NCBI GenBank assembly: GCA_026874595.1
Contig: CM049317.1
Coordinates: 51,233,618 to 51,297,617 of the forward strand
Direction of reading: 5' to 3'
Length of the DNA: 64,000 bases
Source: Sipunculus nudus
Lineage: Eukaryota; Annelida; Sipuncula; Golfingiida; Sipunculidae
Shown here: positions 23,385 to 35,479 of the stretch, piece after piece
How positions within the stretch are numbered: position 1 is the first letter of the stretch
Layout of the letters: every line of letters starts with the position of its first letter
Program-made: the position numbers and the translations under genes
The notes under the pieces: model-generated
What the model saw: the letters and a program-made list of their open reading frames with translations, nothing else
What the model was told of the DNA's origin: nothing
The model's database searches: none

Positions 23385-23700
23385 AGCGTGGTGTCTTAAT
23401 GGATAGGGCGCTGGACTTTTGACCGCAAGGTGCGAGTTCGCGTCCCGTTCTGGCCGCCGTTTGCGCTAAGACTCATAGGCAAAGTCTTTATCACAAAAGT
23501 GCGCTCTCTCGATCCGAGAGTGAAAGGGTACTGGTCATAAGAGGAAGGCAAATGTAGAACGAATAACCTTCTAACGCCTTATATGGCTGCTTGGACCAGT
23601 TGCCTGCGTCTGGTCGTCACTTTGTTAAGTCATTTTGACGTGCTAAGGGGTTTAACGACATAAGGTGAAATGTCAGTAGCCGCGATTGTTTAAGTTCCCT
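23385..23700 (+). mobile_element. tRNA-derived SINE candidate
   Basis: The head at 23388-23458 has A-box-like GTCTTAATGGATAGGGCGC and B-box-like GAGTTCGCGTCCC, spaced as in a tRNA. The body includes TGCGCTCTCTCGATCC and GGTACTGGTCATAAG. The anticodon stem does not pair cleanly, so it is tRNA-derived rather than a working tRNA gene. The 3' limit is uncertain. Confidence 0.5.
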
Positions 23701-24278
23701 GTTTAATTTCATGTTTAACTGATAGACTTGCAGTTTATGTTTGGCTAAGTTACAACCATTCGAAATTCGGACAGACCTTTCGGCGATTTGATGATGTTAA
23801 ACTTAAATTCCTGTGTTGTTATATTTTGTCTGTGATCATAATCCTATAGTCCAACCAACGCGCTAAATGTCAAGGATGCGGCCGTCTCGTTTCAAGAAAT
23901 ATTTGTGTCCGCACTTTGACTGAGGTCAGATTTGTCAGTGTAAGATTCTGTCCTGGCTGAAAGTGCCATCCTTATATAAACCCTGATGTAGACAATCATC
24001 TCATCCCCATCTTTCTATATTATTTCTATATTAAGTACAGCTGTGCGTGGGACCAGACTTAACCTGCTCGCCTTAGTACGTAGATCCTTACTTCGCGAAT
24101 TCGTAAACAAGATTGAGACTTTTTTGTCATTGAAGCAGTTTGGTCTTTCTAAAGTGAGTAATAAAACATGTCTTAACATCTCCCTATTATAAGGCACTCA
24201 TCACTAAGTCTATACAATCTCAAACTGAGCGTACTCTAGAGGCTGACGGTGGCATGAAGGAGCTATAGACTCAGCTTA

Positions 24279-24365
24279 ATCGGGGTATTATTACACAATT
24301 TTTACACACAGACTATTTCAATGGAGAATATAATTATGACCAAATAATATGGTATGATTGTTAGG
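24279..24365 (+). repeat. Direct repeat, left copy
   Basis: ACACACAGACTATTTCAATGG and ACCAAATAATATGGTATGATTGTTAGGC recur at 24860-24942 with few changes. The pair flanks about 495 bp that contain the minus-strand SINE. It is too long for an ordinary target duplication and too far from the SINE tail. Confidence 0.75.
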
Positions 24366-24407
24366 CCAAACAACAGTAAAGTTATGGTTATCAGGCACCG
24401 CTTGCTT

Positions 24408-24873
24408 TAATTTTATTTATTTATTTATTTATTTTTTTTTTGTGAAGGTAACCGCCGCCATTTTTAATGCAGACTTATCTACTTCTTTACCTAAGTATGT
24501 ACATCTGCAAAGTTTCCATTTCGCTTTGGGACTGCTTGACAGGGCGGTAGCACTCGCTTGCTATCTTTTTTTTTATTTTGTATCCTGGTGTCACCGAGGC
24601 CCGGTGTCTACCGCACGTGCGGGTCGTGGGTGTGTAATCATCCCCATTGCTGGGTCATAACACCGAGGAACCTCCCAAAGATGCACTCGTATGTAAGTGA
24701 TACACGACCGTGGGCACAGCCTCCCAATTAAGCCTGCAGAGCGCTCATCCTGGGTGGGGACAGACCGTAAAAAACTTCACCGCCTCGGTTGAGATTCGAA
24801 CCCACAATATCCCGGCTTTGAATCCTGCGTTCTACCCCTGAGCCACAGAATCCGGTGCAATCGGGGTATATTT
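24408..24873 (-). mobile_element. tRNA-derived SINE, family 1, minus strand
   Basis: Read on the minus strand: a tRNA-like head with A box TGGCTCAGGGG (24845-24835) and B box GGTTCGAATC (24802-24793), 43 bases apart as in tRNAs. A body follows (GAGCGCTCTGCAGGCTTAAT, GGTTCCTCGGTGTTATGACC, TTTGCAGATGTACATA) and an A-rich (AAAT)n tail near 24408-24445. The second copy is 38488-38820. Confidence 0.75.
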
Positions 24874-24942
24874 ACACACAGACTATTTCAATGGCGAATA
24901 TGATTACGACCAAATAATATGGTATGATTGTTAGGCGCCCGA
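24860..24942 (+). repeat. Direct repeat, right copy
   Basis: Partner of 24279-24365. Confidence 0.75.
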
Positions 24943-26930
24943 ACTGATTTCTGAAAAAAAAGTGTCGTGAACCATACAATATTTTTGGGGTTTTTTTTCG
25001 GCCTTAAACCACCTTTATATGGATTACTCCTTTGAAAAAAAAAATGTGTTATGTGATTGAATTTTTGAATATGATGTGTTTAGTTCACTTTTAAAGCTTA
25101 ATGTTTCTTCCTTTTATCTGTGTTTTATGTATGGCTTTAAGAAGAGGTTGGTGTTTTGAGGAGAGTTTTCCCTATCGAACAGTGTGAATTGATAAGACTT
25201 TAACAACCCACTCATAACTGTCAGCAGACTTTTAACTGTCTGTCTTTTTTATGTAACCAGCCATGCACAGCACTACAACTTTACAATTTCAGTCAAATAT
25301 TTTTCTTTTACTTGTCGTTTTAACATGTTATTGCCTGATTTCCCTTACCGTGGGAGCCCCTCATTTAACTCCAGAAATATTCTATCATTCACAAGTGCTT
25401 AATCATATTTTTAACGATACTCCACCGAAGCGCTATATGTCAAAGAGGCGCTCTTTTCGTTTCAGGAAATAATTGTCTCCGCAATGGGGCTGAGGTCCAA
25501 TTTGTCACAATCACAGTCTGTACCGGTTCCACCTGAAAGTACCGTCCATACATAAATCCTGGTGTAGAAGTTCTTGACGTTGTTTCTGTATTATTTCTAT
25601 ATTTCAGCTGTATATTGGACCAGGTTTAACATGTTCACTATAGTATACGTACATCTTTATTTCGCGAATTCATGAAACCAGTAGAGACTTTTTTTATCTT
25701 CGAAACAGTTTGGTCTTTCAAAACTTGAAAATCCTACAAAAGACGCCCCTATCTCCATATTAGCAGTCACCGCTCATTCTAGCTTCATGATCTCAGACTG
25801 CTGTGCTCCAAACATGAACTGTGGCATTAAGAGGTGAGAATGTGACTGAAAGTGCTGGTAGTACAAACTAGATTCAGCTTGACATTTGTTCCTTATTTGA
25901 CACAGGCTACACAAAGGAGAGTTCCTTTTTGCGATAAAACCATTGTTAAATGATAGATATTATGACCAAGATTATTTTTGGATAACCTAAATGTGCATTA
26001 TTATTTTGAAAAAAAAAATGATTTGCTGTGTCGTGTAATTGAAGAATCTGAAAATAATTTTAAAAAAACTTTAATTAGTTCACGTTTTACAGCTAATTTT
26101 TCCTCCCTCCCGTGTTTTTGTTTTATATTTTCTCCTGGATTATATAAAGAAACACCTAAATTGATGGATTTAAGAAGACTCTTAGAGGTCGGTTTGTTAA
26201 GAAGCGTTTCCAAGTTTAGCTTACTAGAATTAATAACTGCCTGTCTTTTTTATGTATCAAGCCATTTTAAGCATTACAACTTTTTAAGTTCAGTCAGATA
26301 TTTTTCTGTTCTATGTCTCTTTAACAGGTCAATTTATGTTGCTTTTTTCTCCTCCTGCCTATGGGCCCTTCATCTAACTCCAGAAATGTACTGGAACGCC
26401 GTCCTATCATTCAAACTAAAGTGCTTCATCATATATTTTTTTTTTCTGTCTAACGATACTCCACCGACGCGCTATATGTCAAGGATGCGGCCGTCTCGTT
26501 CCAAGAAATAATTGTTTGCGCACCCGGGCTGGGATCAAATTTGTCACAGTCAGTCAAAATCGGTGCTGGTTCCAGCTGAGAGTGCCATCCTAGTATAAAC
26601 CCTGCTACAGACGTTCATCTAGTTCATTCTGTATTATTTCTATATAGAGATCACAGCTGTACATTGGATCAGGTTTAACCATTACCTCCCACTGCGTATG
26701 TCTCGATCTGTAACTCCTGTTGCTCCTGCTCCAGAGGCAATTGGTCAGTCCTAGGAGAGAACCGCCGCTATCAGACATCTTCTCTTCATATTAGAATTCG
26801 CTTTTTATTGTCCAGAAGCCTCAGTTGAAAGTTGGATAGGTTCCAGGGGAGTTTTCATCTTATATTTTACATATATGTTTCGTCAATAAAGGTTTTTTTT
26901 AATTTATCAAAGTTATGATTGTTATCTTAG

Positions 26931-29900
26931 AGTTATTATGACTAAAAAATGCATTTAAACCATTTTAAATTAAAATCTTATGAAGAAATGTTATGTTGTC
27001 TTATGTAACCGATGCCATGAAATATAAAAAAATAATTTGTTTAGATCATTTTAAAATCACTGTCAGGTGCTCATTACACTTTAATTTCCTGTGTCTATTA
27101 TTATGAAACCCCTACTATATACTTAACATTATATTATTAATGCATGTTATTGTGTCTTGGGATAATTGGGTAAAGAAATTTCATCGGAGGATTTAAGAAG
27201 AGAAAGGCATTTTTTTCTAAGCGATTTCTGCAAAAAGCAAAATGATGTATTGTGATTTATTAACAATATTGTTTTGACGTCTGCACAAATGTATCAAGAA
27301 TTTAGTCTCAGAAACTGACACTGCTAACATACATTGTGGAATAGTATCAGTACTTTAAAAAAGTAGGGTCGTAAAGTAGGAGTGGATAAAATGTAAAAGC
27401 TGATTTGAGTGAATATTTATTATCAAAGGGGGTGTTTATTCTTAAAGTATTGTATGGTTCTACAGAATGTAAACAATAGCAGCTCGGACATAGGTTCCAA
27501 AGACATTATGAACTTAAATATACAGGAAAGGATTGTATTTACATACATTACCTACATTTACCTGACGTTTACCTGTAGGTTTTCTTTATCCTATCTCGAC
27601 ACAATAGAATTTATATATTAAACTGTGCTTGAACTCCCAAACCAACCAGAATAACCATGTCACCCATATAAACCCCTCAGGTTCTTTGCACCATTGCTCC
27701 GGCTGTGTAAAACCTGTCGGATCAGTGAAGGCTTCATTAATCCTAAAGCTTCCTGATAATGTAAAAAAAACATACAGTTTCAACACAAAACGAATACTCA
27801 GTGTGGTTTCGGTTGTGCACTACGCTCAGAATCAGGCTCACTAGAGTATACGACTCAGCTGTTTAGGGTTCGTGGGCTTTACAATCTGACTCTAACAAGG
27901 CTCCGCGGCTGATTAATACATGCACACGTATGGCGTAGGTGTAAAATGAAGATATGAGGGAAATGCAGTAAATTCACAATTGATAAGAACTCCGCAGTCC
28001 GTGAGTGGAGATAAAAACAGGAAACTTTTTTTCACGTAGGCTTTAATTGTATGAAACATTATTGTTAACATGAGTTTTAGCAATCCATTTAATTAATTGA
28101 CCCAATGTACCGTCAAAAGAAAAGTCTCCCTTCGCTCATTCAGGTCACGCAAACGTACGTATTCCAAATCTCATTATATTATCAAATAACATAGTTCCCT
28201 ATGAAACAATATTAACATAGAATGTGCCAAATTCCTGGAGGAAAAACATTTTTTCTATCTATTTTCCTATAAAAAAATCATGAGATTGTGTGATTTGTTC
28301 AAATACTATTGGCACATCTATGAGCACTCTCAACTCGGCAGTGACGTCACACACTGGGGAATCCCCTATTTCTAAACATTTTAGAACTCAGTAAAGCACA
28401 GTAATTCTGCCACTATCAGTCCAAAATTTTCAGCAGATAATAAAACAATATGCATTACGAGATCTGAGTTGTTGATAAAATTCAGTCCATGATGTCACAT
28501 GCTTACCAGTCAATCAAATCAGGGCAAAGTCCTGGATTTAGATGAAATCCTCCCTTCACACAACAATCGCACGTGGAACATATGTTTACTGAACCTTCAA
28601 GCTCGTATAGTAACATTAGGGAGTAAAATTTTCATTGTAGAGACCCTGGCCATTTGACAGTATTCATCATCACTTAACAATTACTCAAGCTCTCGTTCTT
28701 CATGCCGAGTGGGTCCCTGTTGAACCATTGGTTCAGGTTGTCTGGCCATGCGGGGTTTCATTTAGAGCCTTTGGGAATTTGCTGAGAAACTACCCATAAC
28801 TTATGTTCAGCTAGACATTTAATCATGCCCTATATTCATAGGAAAAACTTTGCACTGCTGGCACCAGAGGAAATGAACTATAGATTTACTCGAATTTTTT
28901 ATATCGTTTACTTACCATTGGATTAATTACTTACCATTGGTGCGTGAAACATATAAAATGGTTCTTTTTCGTATGTCCAGTAGCGCGTTTAACCTTTCAT
29001 AGACTGGAAAATGTGAATCATCCAAACGGATATAGCGTAGAAATGAAATCTGATAGACCAATATATTTCAGGGAATAAACAGGGCAGCGACATTTAAAAA
29101 TTCTGATTTAGTTCAAAGGACTGAGGCCCTTATATCATAAGCGACAAGATTTTATGGGGCATCAGCACTTTAAGGATATTGGGTGCTGTTATATGGATTT
29201 ATCACTGTCGTATAAGCCAAAAGAAACCCTGGCTAAGGCGCTTATTTAATAAATATTCATACCAAAATGTACTTTCTCCAAACTATACTCCGTTCCACGA
29301 ACCATGGTCCACGTGTTTTTAGTGAGAGAAAAGTGAAGTTAGATATCATTATAAATCTTACAAAATGAGGTAGAAGCAACATCCTTCTGATTTTTTCCCC
29401 ATACATATAAAACTGTAACTTGCATGTTGTTTTCACAATCGATTTATTCTGAAATGTGAGAATCAGTCTACGCAAACTTTGCGACAGTTTCTCCAAGAGG
29501 CGCTAGTATACAAGGGGTCAAGGACGATGCCCTGGATTGGTTGTAAGAGTCCATTTTACCAGAAGGGGTGGAATGGTTTATATTGTTCCTGTGCTGTGGT
29601 GACACATATCATGTTGTTGACCGTAATTCAGAATATCTAAACATGTATAAATCAAATTTATAATGTAAACTTCATTAGCAGAGGTATATATGTATGACTG
29701 ATGAGTGGGCAGAATGCAGATAATAAATATAATTAATGTTTGACATGTTTGTATGGGCCATGTTAACAGGAACAAGCAAATATATAGGCCCAAGCTTCCT
29801 CCGTGCTGAGAGACGTTTCGGAGAATTTGCTCCTGTTGAGGACCTATACAATATTTTATTGCATTTTTTATGAATTGTATCACAATTTTGTTTTATCAGA

Positions 29901-30030
29901 TGCATCTATAAAATTGAAAAAAAAGTATAATATAATTTGTAATTATTGAGCATCATGGACATTACCTGGAAGCATTTTATGAATTTTTCAAAATTCAACT
30001 CTTGTTCTTGTATTCATCCATGATAAAGTG
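26931..30030. other. No gene or repeat recognised
   Basis: About 3.1 kb of AT-rich sequence. ORFs are up to about 100 codons without recognisable domains, and no copy was found elsewhere in the window. Confidence 0.45.
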
Positions 30031-30039
30031 CATAATATG

Positions 30040-30161
30040 TACTTATAATATATATATTTTTTTAAATTATATATATATATATATCTTTATATCAAATATA
30101 TTATATATATTTTTAATATATTTTCCTTTTATTATATTATTCATTATATATTTAAAATGTG

Positions 30162-30213
<52 letters not shown>
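30040..30213. repeat. (TA)n-rich tract
   Basis: Imperfect TA-rich sequence leading to a pure TA tract at 30164-30213. ORFs rich in Ile and Tyr across it are artefacts. Confidence 0.9.
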
Positions 30214-30220
<7 letters not shown>

Positions 30221-31392
30221 GTTCACCTGACTTAAGAAAGAATACAGAGTAGACATAAAATTTTATGTATAGGCGTATGAAATGTGAGTCAGACAACCGG
30301 GCATATATTCCGGCATTTTAAAATAATATATTATCTCTGCGTTATGTAAGTCTATAATAGCCGTGACAACCCGACTCAGTAGGCAATCGGATAATTGGGC
30401 TGGTAAGCCTACGCGCCAGTCATCTGGTCGTAATGCCATAGGGTCGACATGACGCTAGGTCTGTAAGCGTTCGAGTTCATTAAAAATATTGGAAAACTTT
30501 TGAAATTCACATCATCTCTAAAGTTTGTCAAAAAGATTGTCGCTAATTGTATGGAGTCGAGTCTCTGATTGGCTCTCTTTATGGCCGCTGCATGCAGCGT
30601 CTTTCCATTAATCAACAGGGTAGCTTTATACATAACAATTAAACTGTTAATCATTTTCTCACAAAATGAAATAGGAGTGGACACCTCTGTATCATTCAAA
30701 ATTATCAAGTATACCGCCAATTAGCCTTATAACAAAAAGTAAAACTTACAGGCCTTTCACACTGTGTTTCAGGATATAGTGACGATCTAGAATATATAAT
30801 TTCGCCAATGTTTCTTGGGGTCGTTTATAGAAAGCTTAAAGCGCATATACCATACTCCATTTCCATAGAATATAGGCCTATGCGGGAGGATGCCATACAG
30901 AGAATTTAACAATGGTATTGGCGTACGGGATCGACACTCCATTATTGACATTATTAAAGCATCAATGTAGGGTATAATGGATATACAAAAATTGCCCTTG
31001 TCATAAAAAAATCGATTAAAGTGGATTAGCATTTTTTCTTTTAAAAAAATTGCTAACCAAAATCTGAGTGACATGCGTGTATTGATCACTGCACCAGGTC
31101 TGCCGTGCACGGGAAGGGGATACTAGTCTTAGATTTTTTTTTATAGATCTGATCAAATACAGGTTCTTGGCTAGATTTATCGGCTTTGATATTAACTGCG
31201 CAATGGTATCACTGGCAAGGTTTCCAAGCATGACAATAAAAGGGATTATGACAATATTACATGATATTAAACGGTCAGATTTTTCTTACCTTTGTATATT
31301 AATATAAAAAAAGTATGGGATTTCAGATTTATGTGTCAATAGACGGTATTTTTTGTTCACCGATATGACACAAAGGGAGCTTGTCTGTTTCT
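30214..31392. other. No gene or repeat recognised
   Basis: Minus-strand ORFs of about 70-107 codons show no recognisable motif and no support from splice-like boundaries. Confidence 0.45.
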
Positions 31393-31490
31393 AAAAAAAT
31401 GTCTGTTGCAAAAAAAAAATTTTAGAAACGAAAAAAAAAAATTTTAGGAAGCAAAAAAAAAAAGTATCTTTCGAGATCTCCAGATAAAAT
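31393..31490 (-). repeat. Poly-A/T minisatellite, inverted copy
   Basis: A10-11 runs separated by TTTTAGAAACG and TTTTAGGAAGC units, then CGAGATCTCC. The reverse complement (GCTTCCTAAAATTTTTTT, GAGATCTCG) matches 32590-32775, so the two form an inverted pair about 1.1 kb apart. Confidence 0.6.
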
Positions 31491-32589
31491 GTCACACTTA
31501 TACGAACCATTCGAAGCTGAATTGACATAAAACAAAGCAACCTTATGGGGACAGTATACGTAAGGAGTGCTTACTAGTGCAATTATAAAACAAAGACCAT
31601 GTATACTGTGTTTAACTGAACGGTAATACAATATTTAATTTAAAATCAATCAAATTTGTATATCCCCTGAGATAAGGCGATTTGAAGAAAAGTTCAACAT
31701 AAATTCAATATTTAATTATTATATCCGTAAGGAAGATGTCAAAGCCTAAAGAATCTGAAACATTCTACCTGAATGGCGGATTCGGAGCCATGTCTGATAA
31801 ATCACTCAAATAGAAATGTTTAGGTCCGCATGCATGCATTGTGGGTACCTTATTTTTTTAAGAATACAAAGAAATATGAGCTTCATATAGAAACACGCTT
31901 TTTGTGCAATTTCTTTCAGCTTTTGTTTTATTGAAATGGTGTGTTGTTTTATGGAACATGTATTAGACCATCATAAATAAAAATATGCTAAAGCTGATTA
32001 CTGTGTTTTCGGGTAGGTACGCTGGGGGGGGGGGGGGGGTCGGGGAGGGGCGTTGCCTCAGCCCCTAAAGCCCAAGTCTTGATCCACTATAGCTCTTACT
32101 ATAGCTCAGATTAATTTAATCAACCTATCTTCATAAATGTTTTATATTCATAAATAAACGGTTTAAAATTTCGATCATCTCTCATCATGATTTTTCTTCA
32201 GCAAAATGCTCTGCTTTGGTCTTAAAGTCGCTATTCACCTGCCCTATTTATAGAATCTTTGTAATACAAGCTAACTCTGCATATACATATTAAAGAAGTG
32301 AAAGTAATCATAAACATAATCTAGGTTAACATAATCTATTAATCTTTCATAAAAATGAGCCAATGCCAAAGGCGGTGTCTTTGTCTATATCCACGTTTTT
32401 TTCTAACATGGGTCGGGGGGGGGGGTGCAAAAATTGCCACCGATCGTAATAGAAAGACGTCCGGCAGAAACTCGGTTACATGTTTTTATCTGTATGTTAA
32501 CACTTGCTCAAGTGCCTTGTTTACAAGTAGCCTGTAGAAAAAATGTTTATACGTCAAAGTGGCGTTATAAGACCCATTTCAAGCTGGGG
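31491..32589. other. No gene recognised
   Basis: Sequence between the inverted minisatellite arms. It includes a G13 run at about 32026-32038 and another G-rich patch near 32407. Confidence 0.45.
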
Positions 32590-32775
32590 TTTCTTCCTAA
32601 ATTTTTTTTCTTTTGCTTCCAAATTTTTTTTTTTGCTTCCTAAAAATTTTTTTTTTTTTTGCTTCCTAAAAATTTTTTTTTTTTTTTGCTTCCTAAATTT
32701 TTTTTTTTGCGAAATTCTATGTCGAGATCTCGAGATGTTATCTCGAGATCACGAGATAAATATTTTTTTTTTCTG
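32590..32775 (+). repeat. GCTTCCTAAA-poly(T) minisatellite with ATCTCGAGAT palindromes
   Basis: Five or so units of GCTTCCTAAA followed by T8-15 runs, then two perfect ATCTCGAGAT palindromes (32727-32736 and 32740-32749) and a third diverged one. The Phe-rich ORFs here are artefacts of the T runs. Confidence 0.75.
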
Positions 32776-32884
32776 TGTCCTAAATCAGCCACCGTAATAT
32801 TTCATAATTAATTTGGAGAAAAAAATAAGGCAGCCTCTCACATCTGTTAGTACTTGCAACACTGAAGCACACAAAATCTAATTT

Positions 32885-33035
32885 ATTCCTCAATGGCTCA
32901 TTCCCGAAATACCCTGAAAATCTCATAGGATTTCGTTGCGTGAATTATTTAAGAACAAACACCTACACAAATATAACAAAAAGCACGCACAAACGGGGAT
33001 GAACGCATACCTTAGCTCCTGTCGGAGGCAAATGT
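32885..33035 (+). repeat. Diverged relative of the 750-bp monomer
   Basis: CTCATTCCCGAAATACCCTGAAAATCTCAT...GAATTATTTAAGAACAAACAC...CGCATACC follows the order of the first roughly 150 bp of the monomers at 6682 and 12773. So the unit also exists as a dispersed fragment outside the arrays. Confidence 0.55.
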
Positions 33036-33528
33036 TTTTATAGAAAATACAAAAAATAGTTTTGCCGAGGCTATTTAAAAGGTTATATAACGTATGAATA
33101 TCAGTCAGCAAATGAGTGATCGTGATTGACAGGTGACCAGTTTTTCTCTCATTACAAAAAGATCTGGTTACTACCACATGTCTCCCAGAACACGTCGGAT
33201 ATTCCGGGATTTGATCCTCCCCTCCGGGGATGGTGGCTATTTACGGCTGACCGGAGAGACAGAATCGATCAGTCTATCTGTCGGGCGCAGGTGTCAAGCC
33301 AAGTGATATCTGGCATTCCGTGTATCAGCTCACCATTAATCCACCATGATTCGCGTATCATGGGAACGGGCCGCTGATCACAAAGGAGAGTACAGACATA
33401 CCATATACATAACATAAAGCGGACTACGGAAAAATGATGCGCTCTCGCAGATGCTGTTTTATAAAAAAGTGAAAATAAGGCAGAACAGCTCTCTGTCTGT
33501 CTGTCTCCCTCTCTGCATGCCTGTCTCT

Positions 33529-33529
<1 letters not shown>
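33036..33529. other. No gene recognised
   Basis: No recognisable feature; ends in a short CTGT-rich patch before the TA microsatellite. Confidence 0.45.

Positions 33530-33585
<56 letters not shown>
33530..33585. repeat. (TA)n microsatellite
   Basis: Pure AT repeat at the 3' end of the minus-strand SINE that follows, where SINE tails often seed microsatellites. Confidence 0.9.
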
Positions 33586-33587
<2 letters not shown>

Positions 33588-33722
33588 TAGCAATGCTGGT
33601 TCATTTTACATAGATGGAAAGGGTATACACAGAAATGTCGGTTTACTGCCGGTGGGATTCGAACCCACGATCTTCCTATTTCCGGTGCGGCTGCCGTAAA
33701 CACTTTGCCACGCCAGATCCCC
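33586..33722 (-). mobile_element. tRNA-derived SINE, minus strand
   Basis: Read in reverse: GGATCTGGCGTGGCAAAGTG head, B box GGTTCGAATCC, T-stem CGTGGG...CCCACCG paired, then a short body ending in the TA microsatellite. The A-box-like TGGCAAAGTG is at tRNA spacing. The acceptor stem does not close, so it is a SINE rather than a tRNA gene. Confidence 0.6.
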
Positions 33723-33734
33723 CCCCCCTCTGTG

Positions 33735-35190
33735 TAATTGCAAACTTATATATATATCTGTTTGTTTATCTGTATGTTAGTGGTCCTTTGTTCTGTTCCG
33801 GAGGGGAGGAAGAGGGGGTGCATGATACTTATATTTTTTACACAAGTATTTTTTCTTAGATAGATTGAAGCGTTTGAGGCCAGGTATTGCACACAATTAA
33901 AGTGATAAATATTTGAGCTTATACTACATAGAGCCAACCCTGACCAAAACCAATACACGTTATTCACCAAGGAAATGAGTCAAAAGCTTTCTGCTTTCTC
34001 CTCCTCGTAGTCATACATTTTTATCTTTGTCTTACTTTTCTCATTTCTTTATTGAAAAATGCATCTTCAATTTAAAATTTTTAGCTGATAAACGTCCATA
34101 TACGTCCATAACAATTCTAAAGATGCTAGTAACAAGGCGTGACAATCCTATTAGTGCATTCGACCACAGTTTATTTTTAAAAAATGTATTAAAAGGGATA
34201 ATAAAAAAATATAAAGAAGCCAGGCATGAGGGCGTAACCATCATATTAACCCATACCCCCAAAATGTCACAAGACAAAACAGGATTTGGGGTTATTCCAT
34301 TTCGTTTATCCACCCTACCCATTAGTACAGTGTCTCCGTCCATCAGACAACCCGTCAGTGATTGTAAGCTATATAGAGGCAAGGCTTATAAAAGGGCTCT
34401 CTACCCGGCTTTATTTTCACCTCTCCGTACTAATGATCACTTGAAGTTTTAAAGGCAGTGTCTATTCTGTCTGACAAACAACACCAGAACCTTTCCTTGG
34501 GGAGCATGGACAGGTCACTAGCTCAACAAATACACAAATTATATTAATTACAAATTATATTTCAAGAATAAAAGGTTCTGGTTTATCATTTTTAAATTAG
34601 AATAAAAATGACATGCAAAATAATATATTCTGAATATCTTTCGCAAAACAAACGTAAAGCTCTATTGATTAACATTAATTAGCATTCGTTTTAAGACATA
34701 ATTGTTGCAAATTAATTTAAAAAAATAGAGTTTATTTATTTACATAAAAACTTGGTTTCAGCGTCATTGCATCGATTTATAGAGTACTGTATATAATGCA
34801 GGTTTAGCAAATAATCACCTCCGCAGGTTTAAGGTTATTAAGTTACCGACTGTACTTCGGACATTTACAGATGATTCGACCTTTTTGACGAATAATAAAA
34901 TATTTTCCTAAATGTATCTTTATCCGTTTAATTTAAACATCTAAAGTCTAACAAAAAATTATGTACCCTACATTCTGATAATCAAATATTGCGTGCTGCA
35001 AGATACATGAGTTGGAGTTATCCCTGCAGGCTTTTGCACATTACAGTTTCAAATCAGGAATTATTTACAAAGATAGTGAATCAATCAAATGAATCGCTTG
35101 GGCTCCGGGTGTGCACCTAGCAAAACAAACCTGTAACAATTGTAAGACCAATTCGGAGCCCGGGAGACGACATGGTGAAAAATATTTTTA
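33735..35190. other. No gene or repeat recognised
   Basis: The 141-codon ORF at 34027-34452 has no known domain, no partner on the flanks and ordinary AT-rich composition, so I do not call it a gene. Confidence 0.45.
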
Positions 35191-35425
35191 ATTCTTGCTC
35201 ACGAATTACTAATCCGTGCGCACGAATTACTAGGTGTGAAAAATATATTTCCATGGTGGAAACAAATATTTTATAATTTGTGCGCACGCATTACTAATCC
35301 GTGCGCACGAATTATTGGCCAATGAGAACAGCTTTCTTATGTAGCTAGCTTAATGCTCATTGGCTACTAATTCGTGCATACAAATTAATAACTCGTGCGC
35401 ACGAATTACTAGCCAATGATAAGCA
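35191..35425. repeat. Minisatellite with GTGCGCAC palindromes
   Basis: Perfect GTGCGCAC palindromes at 35216, 35280, 35301 and 35395, each within CCGTGCGCACGAATTACTA or a close variant, plus two degenerate copies. Between them GGCCAATGAG and CTCATTGGC form a further inverted pair. No coding frame. Confidence 0.7.
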
Positions 35426-35479
35426 AGCACATATCTACTCAGTCTAGGCACAGGCTGGCAGATTCAGCGGGCACACATG

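Larger units (their letters stand above)
22250..26930 (+). repeat. Array of about 1-kb units with nested insertions
   Basis: A shared block (CCAACGCGCTAAATGTCAAGG or close) is seen at about 22400, 23858, 25421 and 26457, followed each time by CTAGAAATA/AAGAAATA, GGCTGAGGTC-like and AGTGCCATCC-like words. The last two units are 1036 bp apart and align throughout (TGCCTGTCTTTTTTATG, TTCAGTCAGATATTTTTCT, TAACTCCAGAAAT). Earlier spacings are stretched by a hAT element, SINEs and a local duplication. The longest ORF (25978-26511) is not kept in the sister unit, so coding is unlikely. Confidence 0.7.

Noticed and set aside
23388-23458. tRNA gene
   Set aside because: A and B boxes are present but the anticodon and acceptor stems do not pair; better explained as a SINE head. 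The same applies at 18608, 24793, 33640 and 38500.
25240-25262. Splice acceptor TTTTTTATGTAACCAG with exon downstream
   Set aside because: The AG is not conserved in the aligned sister unit at about 26250.
25978-26511. 177-codon ORF
   Set aside because: It lies in one of the roughly 1-kb array units and the sister unit does not keep the frame; no domain recognised.
34027-34452. 141-codon ORF
   Set aside because: No recognisable motif or supporting context; length is possible by chance in this much sequence.
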